Assembly (NCBI GenBank): GCA_016706565.1
Contig: JADJJI010000009.1
Location: 1 to 44,705, forward strand
DNA length: 44,705 nucleotides
Direction of reading: 5' to 3'
Origin: Piscinibacter sp.
GTDB taxonomy: Bacteria; Pseudomonadota; Gammaproteobacteria; Burkholderiales; Burkholderiaceae_C
Shown one piece after another: positions 1 through 9,130 of this stretch. Under the pieces are notes generated by a model, which saw nothing but the letters and a program-made list of their open reading frames with translations, was not told the origin of the DNA and did not search any database. The position numbers were made by a program, and so were the translations under genes. Numbering within the stretch: position 1 is the stretch's first letter; the number at the start of each line of letters is the position of its first letter.

Positions 1-1252
1 CGGTGAGCAGTTCGGCACGGTCACCCAGGCCCAGCAGGCCCTCGCCGAACATGCGCAGGAACGAATCGTCGAAGCGCATGACGCCGATCGGCTCCACCGG
101 CCGGCCATCTTCCACCCACAGGCAGGCGAAGCGTGTCAATCCAGTCATGCGGCAGGCCTGCCGGTCCGAGTAGTTCAGGTACCAGAGGTTGCTGATCCAC
201 AGCCCCGTGCCCAGCGCAGCCAGTGCCTGTGCCTCGGGCAACCGGCCGGGGGCCAGCGACAGCGACTCCGGCACCTCTTCCCGGTTGGCGCCGTTGGCGG
301 CCAGGCCGAACTCCTGCGCCGAACGCGCGCTGTTCAGCGTGCCGGTGGCCAGGCCGCGTTCGACCAGGCTCACGCGCGGCGGCCGCGCGAAGCCCTCGGC
401 GGTGAAGGCCGGGGCGGGCCCCAGCGCGGTGTGTTCGCTGATCTCGATATCGGGGTGCAGCACCGCGTCGCGGTGAGCGAGCCGCATCAGGGTGGAGGTG
501 CCGGTGCGCCGCTCCTTCAGGCCGAAGCCACCCCACGCCAGCGCGCCGAGCAGTTCGGCCATCGCCGTCGGCGTGAACCAGGCGCGGTAGGCGCCGGGCG
601 CGAGCACCCGCGGCGGCCGCGCCATCACGGCGAGCTGCCGCGTGCTCTCGGTGACGTGGCGGGCAAATTCTTCTTCGCTCCAGTGCGATCCGGCGTAGGC
701 CGTCTTCACGGCCTTGTCGGCCGTGTGATAGAGGCACCAGTCGAAGTGGAAGGTCTGCACGTGGTGCCAGTGGCGCGAGCCCAGGCTGTCGGCGAAGGCG
801 CGCACCACCGGACCACCGGCATAGAAGCCGACGAAGTCCAGCCCCGTGGCCACGCGCGCCACGGCCTGAACGACCGCGGCTTCGTCGGGCAGTTCACCGG
901 TGTCGTGGCGCTCGCTGCACGCCGTGGCATCGGGCAGCAGCAGGTAGGGGTCGTCGGGCAATTCGGGCAACAGGGCCCGCAACGCGTCGAGCTCACTGCG
1001 CAGCCGGCCGATGTCGGCGTCGACCCGGCCGGCCAGCGTGGCGCGCACTTCCGCATGGCGCCGGCCGTGCACCAGCGACAGCGTGGCCACGGCCTGTTCC
1101 ACATGCGTGGCCTGTCGCACTGCGCCGCGGTTGAAACGGATGAAGCTCGACGACTCGGCGCTCAGCATCAGCGAGACGCGTTCCTCGCCTCGCATCGGGC
1201 CGCACAGCGCATCGGCCAGGGCCTCGAAGTAGCCTCGCTCGACCACGTTCAT
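1..1252 (-). CDS. TldD/PmbA-family protein (TldE-like partner), C-terminus beyond window edge
   Basis: An open frame starts at the ATG at 1250-1252 and stays open to position 1, so at least 417 codons are present and the C-terminus lies outside the window. The product begins MNVVERGYFEAL and runs through FIRFNRGAVRQATHV, a stretch typical of the N-terminal domain of TldD/PmbA (U62) proteins, to LRMFGEGLLGLGDRAELL at the edge. I see no HExxxH zinc motif in the visible part, so it resembles the TldE/PmbA half of the heterodimer rather than the catalytic half. Its start overlaps the stop of the upstream HExxxH gene (ATGA), which suggests translational coupling and complex formation. TldD/E proteases trim modified peptides such as microcins. 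The substrate here is unknown. Confidence 0.8.
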   Translation of the reverse strand, partial: MNVVERGYFEALADALCGPMRGEERVSLMLSAESSSFIRFNRGAVRQATHVEQAVATLSLVHGRRHAEVRATLAGRVDADIGRLRSELDALRALLPELPDDPYLLLPDATACSERHDTGELPDEAAVVQAVARVATGLDFVGFYAGGPVVRAFADSLGSRHWHHVQTFHFDWCLYHTADKAVKTAYAGSHWSEEEFARHVTESTRQLAVMARPPRVLAPGAYRAWFTPTAMAELLGALAWGGFGLKERRTGTSTLMRLAHRDAVLHPDIEISEHTALGPAPAFTAEGFARPPRVSLVERGLATGTLNSARSAQEFGLAANGANREEVPESLSLAPGRLPEAQALAALGTGLWISNLWYLNYSDRQACRMTGLTRFACLWVEDGRPVEPIGVMRFDDSFLRMFGEGLLGLGDRAELLT

Positions 1253-2705
1253 GCCGCGTTCCCGACCACCGCGACGCGGCTGAACTTGCAGGCCGGTGCC
1301 GCGTGCCCCACACGCACCATCTGCGAGGGCTCGCCCTTGCCGCAGTAGGGCGTGCCCATCACCTCGAAGGTGCGTTCGTCGCCCACCATCGCCAGCGAGC
1401 GCCAGAAGGTGGCACTGATGCCGCGGTAGCTCGGGTCGCGCACGAGTTCGGCGAGCTGGCCGTGGCGGATCATGCGGCCCGATTCGCAGCCGAACTGGAA
1501 CTTGTTGCGCGAGTCGTCGATGCTCCACGAGACATTGGTGTGCAGCATCACGCCCAGCTCGATGCTGGCGATCATCTCGGCCAGCGTGGACGTGCCCGGC
1601 TCGATGTTCAGGTTGCTCATGCGGTCGATCGGCGCGCGGTTCCAGCTGCTCGCGCGTGCCGTGGCCACGCCTTCGAGATCGGGCCGAATCGTGCGCGCCC
1701 GCGCCAGCGACACCGCGCCGCCCAGCGGCCGCTTGAGGATGCCGTTCTCGATCAGGTGGCGCCGCTGTGCCGGCTCGCCCTCGTCGTCGAAGCCGAAGCT
1801 GGCGATCTGCTCGGGCCGTGTCGGGTCGTAGGTCACGTTCAGCAGTTCGCTGCCGTAGGCGTAGTGGCCGAACATGTCGAGCGTGACGAAGCTGGTGCCG
1901 GCGAAATTGCGCTCGTCGCCGAGGATGCGGTCGAGCTCCAGTGGGTGGCCGATGGACTCGTGGATCTGCAACATCATCTGGTCGGGCATCAGCAGCACGT
2001 CCATCGTGCCGCCAGGGCAGGTCGGTGCCATCGCCAGCTCGATCGCCTCGGCCGCGACGCGAGCGCCCTCGGTGGCGAAGCGGGCGCGTTCCAGCACCTC
2101 CAGACCGCCCTGCTGGCACCAGCCGTTGTACTGGCCGGCCGACGAGCGGGTCTGCGTCACGCCGCCCACGTGGGCGGTGGCCTGCACGTGCGGCATGGTC
2201 TGGCTCCAGCGCTGCTTGCTGCGGCCACCGTCGCTGGTCAGCAGCAGCTGCTCGAACTGCACCGTCAGCAGGCTGGCCACGCGATCGACGATGCGGCTGT
2301 CGCCGCCGGCCTGCGCGCACACCTCGCGCAGCAGCGCCAGGCGCTCGCCCAGGCCCAGGGCCAGCAGCGGGCGCCGCACCACACCCTCGTAGCGGCCCGC
2401 GCGGTGACGGCCGGCAGGTCGGCCGGGTCGAAGACCATGCGGCCAGCCACGGCACGGGCCATGCGGCCGGCGCGATCGAAAGCGTCGGCCAGGCCCGCTT
2501 CGCTGAGGTCGGCCGTGGCCGCGTGGCCGAGGCCCCCGTCACGCGACACGCTGACCATCACGCCGGTGTCGCGGCAACGCTGCGGCGCCTCGGCGACGTC
2601 CTGCCGGACGGTGAGCGTCTCGGAGAGTTCGTCGACAGCGCGCAGCGTCCAGCGCGCATCGGCGGGGGCGACGCGCTGCGTCAGGGAGTCGAGGGCATCG
2701 AACAT
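1249..2705 (-). pseudogene. TldD-family zinc metalloprotease, interrupted by a one-base frameshift
   Basis: Two frames together make a full-length protein of about 485 residues. The first (ATG at 2705, MFDALDSLTQRV) supplies the N-terminal ~103 residues. The second continues from about 2398 to the stop at 1249. The reading switches at a GGG run (CCC on the plus strand, 2396-2398); one extra G would restore the frame through GRYEGVVRRPLLAL. The catalytic part carries HESIGH, the HExxxH motif of TldD proteases, followed by ILGDERNFAG. It differs from the classical TldD motif HEAVGH, so it belongs to a separate subfamily. It lies 75 bp downstream of the sugar ABC operon and overlaps its partner by 4 bp. 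A sequencing error is as likely as true inactivation. Confidence 0.8.
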
Positions 2706-2726
2706 GGCATCGCGCGGTACGGCAAT

Positions 2727-2743
2727 TGACTTGAGTCAGTGTA
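2727..2743 (-). promoter_or_regulatory. Candidate promoter and palindrome upstream of the TldD-family gene
   Basis: Reading the minus strand, a -10-like TACACT (2743..2738) overlaps the start of a short palindrome, TGACT-N2-AGTCA (2727-2738), which ends 21 bp before the ATG at 2705. No convincing -35 is visible upstream. The site suggests that the TldD/TldE pair can be transcribed apart from the sugar transporter genes, with a dimeric regulator near the start site. The assignment rests on pattern only. Confidence 0.3.
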
Positions 2744-2779
2744 CGCGCGGGCCGCCGCCCGCATCCCCCCCCAAAGCGC

Positions 2780-3844
<1,065 letters not shown>

Positions 3845-3861
3845 GTCAGGCCTCCTGCTGG

Positions 3862-3894
3862 GCCGCCCCGAGGGCCTGCGCCCCCTCGGGGGGC
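3862..3894. repeat. Intercistronic G+C-rich hairpin, REP-like
   Basis: CCCCGAGGG (3866-3874) and CCCTCGGGG (3883-3891) form a perfect 9-bp stem with an 8-nt loop between gtsC and the ATPase gene. The flank to about 3920 (AATGAACGAAGTGAGC followed by a G-run) resembles an intergenic element I recall from several Burkholderiales genomes. That resemblance is memory and was not checked. No other copy was noticed in this window. It could stabilise the upstream mRNA or partly terminate transcription. Confidence 0.5.
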
Positions 3895-3924
3895 AATGAA
3901 CGAAGTGAGCTGGGGGTGGTCATG

Positions 3925-4797
3925 TCACCCCTTCACCGCGCCGGCTGTCAGCCCGCGCACGAAATACTTGCCTGCGACGATGTAGACGAACAGCGTGGGC
4001 AGGCCGGCGATCATCGCCGCGGCCATGTCCACGTTGTATTCCTTGACCGAGCTCGTGGTGTTGGCCAGGTTGTTCAGGCCCACGGTGATCGGCTTGCTGC
4101 CGGCGCCGGAGAACACGATGCCGTAGAGGAAGTCGTTCCAGATGTTGGTGAACTGCCAGATCAGCGTGACCACCGTGATCGGCGTGGACAGCGGCAGCAC
4201 GATGCGCCAGAAGATGCGCCAGAAGCCGGCGCCGTCGAGCATCGCCGCCTTCACCAGCTCGTCGGGCAGGCCGACGTAGTAGTTGCGGAAGAACAGGGTG
4301 GTCGAGGGCAGGCCGGCGACCACGTGCACGAGCACCAGGCCCCACACCGAACTGGCGATGCCCATCCAGCCGAGGATCTGGCTCATCGGCAGCAGCACCA
4401 CCTGCATCGGCATGAACACGCCGAACAGCATCAGCGCGAACATCAGCTCGCTGCCCTTGAAGCGCCACTTCGACAGCACGTAGCCGTTGATGGCGCCCAG
4501 CAGCGTGGAGATCAGCACCGCCGGGATGACCATCAGCACCGAGTTCATGAAGAAGGGCCGCAGGCCGCCGCAGTCGATGCCGGTGCAGGCGTGGCTCCAG
4601 GCCTTGCTCCAGGCATCGAAGCTGGGCGCGGTGGGCAGCGACAGCAGGTTGCCTTCGCGGATCTGCGCCATGTCCTTCAACGAGGTCGTGAGCATCACGT
4701 ACATCGGCAGCAGGAAGAACACGGCGAACAGCAGCAGCACCGACCACAGCGCCAGGCGCTGCCAGTCGAGCCGGTTCGGGGCGACGGCGGTATTCAT
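3925..4797 (-). CDS. gtsC: Glucose/mannose ABC transporter permease (GtsC type)
   Basis: A 290-residue inner-membrane permease of the MalG family. The chosen start is the ATG at 4795-4797 (MNTAVAPNRLDW), which overlaps the gtsB stop as ATGA; the open frame upstream is only a shadow of gtsB. Six hydrophobic spans are visible, beginning with LALWSVLLLFAVFFLLPMYV (residues 15-34). The cytoplasmic EAA-type loop that contacts the ATPase lies around residues 180-202 (LVKAAMLDGAGFWRIF). The periplasmic segment with a Cys pair (HACTGIDCGG) near residues 69-78 is a detail I recall from GtsC relatives. It pairs with GtsB to form the channel. Confidence 0.92.
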   Translation of the reverse strand: MNTAVAPNRLDWQRLALWSVLLLFAVFFLLPMYVMLTTSLKDMAQIREGNLLSLPTAPSFDAWSKAWSHACTGIDCGGLRPFFMNSVLMVIPAVLISTLLGAINGYVLSKWRFKGSELMFALMLFGVFMPMQVVLLPMSQILGWMGIASSVWGLVLVHVVAGLPSTTLFFRNYYVGLPDELVKAAMLDGAGFWRIFWRIVLPLSTPITVVTLIWQFTNIWNDFLYGIVFSGAGSKPITVGLNNLANTTSSVKEYNVDMAAAMIAGLPTLFVYIVAGKYFVRGLTAGAVKG

Positions 4798-5720
4798 TTC
4801 TTCGCCCTCAGTTCGGAGTAGAGGTAGGGCACGACGATCGCCGCCACGGTGGCCAGCATGATCGTCGCCGAGGCCGCGCCCAGGCCGATCTGCCCGCGCG
4901 AGAAGGCCATCGTGTACATGAAGGTGGCCGGCATGTCGGTGGCGTAGCCGGGGCCGCCGGCGGTCAGCGCCATGACCAGGTCGAAGCTCTTGATCGCCAG
5001 GTGGCTCAGCACCATCAGCGTCGAGAAGAACACCGGCCGCAGGCTCGGGATGATGATGCGCCAGTAGATGCGTGGCAGGCTGGCGCCGTCGATCTGCGCC
5101 GCCTTCAGGATCGAGTCGTCGATGCCGCGCAGGCCGGCGAGGAACAGTGCCATCACGAAACCGGCGCTCTGCCAGACGCCCGCGATCACCACCGTGTAGA
5201 TGGCGCGGTCGGGGTTGATCAGCCAGTCGAAGCCGAAGCTCGTCCAGCCCCACTCGTGCATGACCTTCTCCAGGCCCAGGCCCGGGTTGAGGATCCACTT
5301 CCAGGCCGTGCCCGTGACGATGAAGCTCAGCGCCATCGGGTACAGGTAGACGGTGCGCAGCACGCCTTCGGCACGGATCTTCTGGTCGAGCAGGATGGCC
5401 AGCAGCAGCCCGATGGCCATGCCGAAGAACAGGAACAGGCCGCCGTAGATGGCCAGGTTCTTCAGCGCCACCCACCAGCGGTCGCTCTCCCACAGCGTGG
5501 CGTACTGCTCGAGGCCGACGAACTCGTAGTTCGGCAGCAGCCGCGAGGCCGACACCGACAGGTAGCCGTTCCAGGCCATCAGGCCGTAGATGAAGAAGAA
5601 GGCGAGCAGGAAGGAGGGCGCCAGCACGAGCTTGGGCATCCATTCCGACAGGCGCGTGGCCATCGAGACGGGCACAGCCGTGCTCGCCGCGCGCGCGGGC
5701 GTGGCAGTCGTCGTGTTCAT
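4794..5720 (-). CDS. gtsB: Glucose/mannose ABC transporter permease (GtsB type)
   Basis: A 308-residue MalF/UgpA-type permease. After a polar N-terminus, the first membrane span is at about residues 31-53 (LVLAPSFLLAFFFIYGLMAW). The conserved EAA loop spans about 206-228 (KAAQIDGASLPRIYW). Phrases such as VTGTAWKWILNPG and AIKSFDLVMALTAGGPGY closely match what I know of Pseudomonas GtsB, which supports a hexose rather than glycerol-phosphate importer. The Shine-Dalgarno is weak. The 100-bp gap upstream holds two hairpins that may lower permease expression relative to the binding protein. Confidence 0.92.
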   Translation of the reverse strand: MNTTTATPARAASTAVPVSMATRLSEWMPKLVLAPSFLLAFFFIYGLMAWNGYLSVSASRLLPNYEFVGLEQYATLWESDRWWVALKNLAIYGGLFLFFGMAIGLLLAILLDQKIRAEGVLRTVYLYPMALSFIVTGTAWKWILNPGLGLEKVMHEWGWTSFGFDWLINPDRAIYTVVIAGVWQSAGFVMALFLAGLRGIDDSILKAAQIDGASLPRIYWRIIIPSLRPVFFSTLMVLSHLAIKSFDLVMALTAGGPGYATDMPATFMYTMAFSRGQIGLGAASATIMLATVAAIVVPYLYSELRAKK

Positions 5721-5741
5721 GGTGCGGACCCCGGGAGGAGA

Positions 5742-5808
5742 GCGCGGCGTCGGGGCGACGCCGCGCCGGGGAGAATGACACGGAACGCAGCCGGCGTGAA
5801 CCGGCTGC
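5742..5808 (-). repeat. Two consecutive hairpins between gtsA and gtsB
   Basis: GCAGCCGG (5787-5794) pairs with CCGGCTGC (5801-5808), an 8-bp stem with a 6-nt loop. GCGCGGCGTC (5742-5751) pairs with GACGCCGCGC (5757-5766), a 10-bp perfect stem with a 5-nt loop. Neither is followed by a U-run on the minus strand. They are better explained as mRNA-stabilising or processing structures below the binding-protein cistron than as full terminators. Confidence 0.6.
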
Positions 5809-5820
5809 GCCCCGGCGGGC

Positions 5821-7071
5821 TTACTTGGTCTTCGCGGCGGCGACGAGCTTGTCCATGGCCGAGGCCGAGGTCATCTTGTCGTCGTTCCAGAACTGCGAGA
5901 CCACGTCCTTGATCGCGCCTTCGGCGGCCGACGGAACGGCCATGCCGTGGGCGATGGACGGCACCAGCGAGCCGGCCTTCGCGGTCGACACGAAGTCGGC
6001 CGCCGAGGTCTTGGCGCAGTCGTCGAACTTGTCCAGCTTCATGCCCAGGCGAACCGGGATCGAGCCCTTGTTCAGGTTGAACACTTCCTGGAAGTCGGTC
6101 GACATGATCGCCGCGGCGAGGTCCTGCTGGGCCTTCTGGTTGGCCGGGTCCTTCAGCTTGAACAGCGCGAAGCTGTCCACGTTGTAGGTGTAGCTCTTCG
6201 CGGTGCCCGGGGCGGCCACGCAGGCGAAGTCCTTGCCCGGCACCTTGCCGGCGGCGATGAACTCGCCCTTGGCCCAGTCGCCCATCAGCTGCATGCCGGC
6301 CTCGCCCTTGATCACCATCGCGGTGGCCAGGTTCCAGTCACGGCCCGGGGCGTTCTTGTCGGTGTAGGTCTTGACCTTCTTGAAGGTGCCCAGCACCTTC
6401 TCCATGGTCGGGCTCTTCAGCGAGCCGGCGTCGAGCTGCACCAGCGCCTTCTTGTAGAAATCGGCTCCGCCGACGCCGAGCGCCACGCTCTCGAAGGTGG
6501 TGAAGTCCTGCCAGTTCTGGCCACCATGCGCGACCGGGATGATGCCGGCCTTCTTCAGCGCCTCGGCGGCGACGAAGAACTCGTCCCAGGTGGTCGGCAG
6601 CTTGGCGCCGGCCTTCTTGAAGGCTTCCGGGTTCGCCCACAGCCAGTTGACGCGGTGCACGTTGACGGGCGCGGCGACGTAGTTGCCCTTGTACTTGAGG
6701 CCGTCGGCGATCGCCTTGGGCAGAAGCTCGTCCCACTTCTCGGCCTTGGCGACGTCGTCCATGTTGGCCAGCACGCCTTCACGCGCCCATTCCTGGATCG
6801 ACGGGCCCTTGATCTGGGCGGCGGCCGGGGCATTGCCCGAGACCACGCGCGACTTCAGCACCGTCATGGCGGAATCGCCACCGCCGCCGGCGACCGCGAA
6901 GTCCTTCCAGCTGTGGCCCTTCTTCTGCATCGAGGCCTTCAGTTCGGCGGCTGCCTTGGCCTCGCCACCGGACGTCCACCAGTGCAGCACCTCCACCTCG
7001 CCCGCCTGGGCCAGCGTGGCGCTCATCAGGCCGGCGGCGGCCAGCGAAAGGGAAATGCGGGTCATCGACAT
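5821..7071 (-). CDS. gtsA: Periplasmic glucose/mannose-binding protein (GtsA type)
   Basis: The extracellular solute-binding protein of the importer, 416 residues from the ATG at 7071. That start is preferred over the upstream ATG at 7122 because GAGGAG lies 6 nt before it and a signal peptide follows directly (MSMTRISLSLAAAGLMSATLAQA). The mature part starts GEVEVLHWWTSGGEAK. Stretches such as AVAGGGGDSAMTVLKSR, AAPVNVHRVNW and HGGQNWQDFTTFES match my recollection of Pseudomonas GtsA closely, so glucose or mannose is the likely ligand. It is the first gene of gtsABC-ATPase and is transcribed divergently from the GH5 glycosidase. Confidence 0.93.
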   Translation of the reverse strand: MSMTRISLSLAAAGLMSATLAQAGEVEVLHWWTSGGEAKAAAELKASMQKKGHSWKDFAVAGGGGDSAMTVLKSRVVSGNAPAAAQIKGPSIQEWAREGVLANMDDVAKAEKWDELLPKAIADGLKYKGNYVAAPVNVHRVNWLWANPEAFKKAGAKLPTTWDEFFVAAEALKKAGIIPVAHGGQNWQDFTTFESVALGVGGADFYKKALVQLDAGSLKSPTMEKVLGTFKKVKTYTDKNAPGRDWNLATAMVIKGEAGMQLMGDWAKGEFIAAGKVPGKDFACVAAPGTAKSYTYNVDSFALFKLKDPANQKAQQDLAAAIMSTDFQEVFNLNKGSIPVRLGMKLDKFDDCAKTSAADFVSTAKAGSLVPSIAHGMAVPSAAEGAIKDVVSQFWNDDKMTSASAMDKLVAAAKTK

Positions 7072-7103
7072 GCGTGTCTCCTCAGGAACTCGGTTTAGGA
7101 AAT

Positions 7104-7157
7104 GTTCAGCTTGTTGAACCAAGCGGAGCGCATGTTAATGAAGCGTTAATGTTTCAT
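7104..7157. promoter_or_regulatory. gtsA/GH5 divergent regulatory region with TTAA direct repeat and palindromes
   Basis: The 246-bp region between gtsA and the GH5 gene holds three signals. First, TTAA at 7135-7138 and 7146-7149, exactly 11 bp apart (TTAA-N7-TTAA), the spacing bound by PmrA/QseB/TctD-type regulators. Second, an imperfect 20-bp palindrome centred on the second TTAA (7138-7157, 16 of 20 positions symmetric, arms ATGAA/TTCAT). Third, GTTCA-N6-TGAAC at 7104-7119, closer to gtsA. The TTAA box is 64 bp before the gtsA ATG. A matching box precedes the response regulator gene at 11280-11294. No clear -10 was identified for either gene. Confidence 0.5.
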
Positions 7158-7317
7158 CAAGAGGACGTTCACCCCGGACTTTCCCTAGGTCGATTCGACG
7201 GGGCCGGCCTGCGCGGCGCGTTCGCCACCGCACAGATCGGGCGAGCCGGGCGTGAGATCGTGGGCCGACGGCGTGTCGTCCCGGTCGGGCCGACGCCGGG
7301 TTCCCCAGCGAGGTTTC

Positions 7318-9102
7318 ATGGCAACCGTTCGAATGGTCCTGGTTCTTCTGGCGGCGGCGTTCGGCAGCGCGTGCGGCGGTGGCGGCGGCAGCACGCCGGC
7401 GCCGCCCCTGCCGGCGGGCAGCGTGGCCTTCTCGGCCGCCGCCTACAGCGCGGCGCAGGGCAGCGGCCTGATGACCATCACGGTCAACCGCAGCGAGGGC
7501 TCGCGCGACGGCAGCGTGGCCTTCGCCACCGCCGACGGCACGGCCCTGGCCGGCAGCGACTACACGGCGCGCAGCGGCACGCTCGTCTGGGCCAGCGGCG
7601 ACAGCGCGCCGAAGACCATTTCGCTGCCCATCGCCACGGCGACGCCCAACACCGCCGACAAGGCCTTCAGCGTGGCGCTGTCGAGCCCGACCAACGGCCT
7701 GGCGCTCGGCACGCAAGCCTCGGCCACCGTCACCATCACGGCGAGCCCATCGAGCGCGGCGCCGAGTGTGAGGGTGAGCGGCAACCGCCTGGTCGACGCG
7801 GCCGGCAACGTGCTGCAGTTGCGCGGCGTGAGCTTCAGCGGCTTCGAGTTCGTCGCCATCGGCGGCTGGAGCCCGAGCGATCCATCCGGCGGGCAGGCCG
7901 GGCAGCCCAACGGGCCGCGCTGGTCGGCCGTCAAGGCCTGGCACGCCAACACCGTGCGCTTCACCCTCAACGAGACCTCCTGGCTCGGCCTGACCTGTGT
8001 CGATACCGACGGTGTGACGCGCCAGGGCGACCCCGGCGGCAACTACCGCTCGGCGATCGCCACGCAGGTGCAGGAAGCGAATGCGGCGGGCCTGTACGTG
8101 ATCATCGAGCTGCACTGGGCCGCGCCAGGCAATGCCTGCCCGATGGTGCAGACGCAGATGGCCAACATGGACCACTCGATCGACTTCTGGACCTCGGTGG
8201 CGACGACGTTCAAGGACAACCCCACGGTTCTCTTCTCGCTCTACAACGAGCCCTTCTTCTTCGGACTGAGCTCACCGCAGAACGCCTGGACGGCGCTGAT
8301 GAGCGGTGGGACCTTCGACTACTTTCCCGCCACCAGCGGCACCTCCAACTACCGCAACATCACAGGCGCATGGCGCTCCGCCGGCATGCAGACGATGCTG
8401 GACGCCGTGCGTGCCACCGGTGCCACCAATGTGGTGCTGATCGGCGGCATCGAGTTCAGCAACAACATGAGCGGCTGGCTGGCGAACAGGCCGAACGATC
8501 CGCTGAACCAGGTCGCGGCGGCTTGGCACCCCTATCCGCCGATCCAGCGTGCCACCTCGGCCGGCGTGTCGACCGGCGGTGCCGGCTACGCGATCGGCGA
8601 CACGGTGACGCTGGCCAAGCCGAACGCCGTCTACGAAGCCGCGGTGCTGCGCGTGACGGCCGTCGGCGCCAGCGGTGCGGTGACGGCAGTGTCGCTGGGC
8701 AGCCAGGGCATGTATCTGCAGACGGCGCTGCCGTCCGGCCCGATCGCGCAAAGCACGAGCAGCGGTGCCGGCAGCGGCGCCACCTTCACGCTCGGCGGCT
8801 GGGGCAACCTGTCCAGCACCTGGAGCATGCCGGTCAACTGGCCGGTGGTTCAGGCGCTGTCGGCCCAGGTACCGATCGTCTTCGCCGAGACCGGCGAGCA
8901 CAACATGCCCGGCACCGACGGGGCGCCGTTCCTGCAGCAGCTGCTGCCTTTCGCGGGGGCGAACAACTGGTCGGTCATCGGCTGCTGCTGGGACGTCTTC
9001 GCCGAGCGCGACAACGTGTTGATCAAGGATGTCGACGGCACGCCCAGCGATGGCTACGGCCGTGTCTTCCACGACTGGATGACCGGCATCGCCTGGCAAT
9101 AG
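7318..9102 (+). CDS. Secreted GH5-like glycoside hydrolase (cellulase type) with Calx-beta domain and inserted beta-rich domain
   Basis: 594 residues from the ATG at 7318, preferred over 7252 because GAGG precedes it and the signal sequence MATVRMVLVLLAAAFGSAC starts there. The Cys followed by a Gly run suggests a lipoprotein, though the lipobox (GSAC) is atypical. Residues ~33-141 form a Calx-beta domain. The catalytic barrel runs from about 151 to the end, with NEP giving acid/base E311, WHPY at H404 and Y406, and nucleophile E524 in FAETGE. About 80 residues (~412-495, GAGYAIGDTVTL to GSGATFTLGG) interrupt the barrel between the strand with WHPY and the strand with the nucleophile. Activity on beta-glucan is inferred from family features. 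It is divergent from the hexose importer and may supply its sugar. Confidence 0.85.
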   Translation: MATVRMVLVLLAAAFGSACGGGGGSTPAPPLPAGSVAFSAAAYSAAQGSGLMTITVNRSEGSRDGSVAFATADGTALAGSDYTARSGTLVWASGDSAPKTISLPIATATPNTADKAFSVALSSPTNGLALGTQASATVTITASPSSAAPSVRVSGNRLVDAAGNVLQLRGVSFSGFEFVAIGGWSPSDPSGGQAGQPNGPRWSAVKAWHANTVRFTLNETSWLGLTCVDTDGVTRQGDPGGNYRSAIATQVQEANAAGLYVIIELHWAAPGNACPMVQTQMANMDHSIDFWTSVATTFKDNPTVLFSLYNEPFFFGLSSPQNAWTALMSGGTFDYFPATSGTSNYRNITGAWRSAGMQTMLDAVRATGATNVVLIGGIEFSNNMSGWLANRPNDPLNQVAAAWHPYPPIQRATSAGVSTGGAGYAIGDTVTLAKPNAVYEAAVLRVTAVGASGAVTAVSLGSQGMYLQTALPSGPIAQSTSSGAGSGATFTLGGWGNLSSTWSMPVNWPVVQALSAQVPIVFAETGEHNMPGTDGAPFLQQLLPFAGANNWSVIGCCWDVFAERDNVLIKDVDGTPSDGYGRVFHDWMTGIAWQ

Positions 9103-9118
9103 CCGCCGCATCGGCGGC
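9102..9118. terminator. Hairpin between convergent GH5 and sensor kinase genes
   Basis: GCCGCCG (9102-9108) pairs with CGGCGGC (9112-9118) around a 3-nt loop, just at the end of the GH5 gene and before the end of the kinase gene. There is no good U-run, so termination efficiency is doubtful. Confidence 0.4.
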
Positions 9119-9130
9119 GCCGGCGATGTT

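Noticed and set aside
3925-5781. A single 618-codon frame joining gtsB and gtsC
   Set aside because: Only the part after MNTAVAPNRLDW is protein-like; the first half is an out-of-frame reading of gtsB.
7135-7149. Reading the 11-bp repeat before gtsA as a Pho box
   Set aside because: The half-site is TTAATG, not TGTCAT, and the match to the box before the TctD-like regulator is better.
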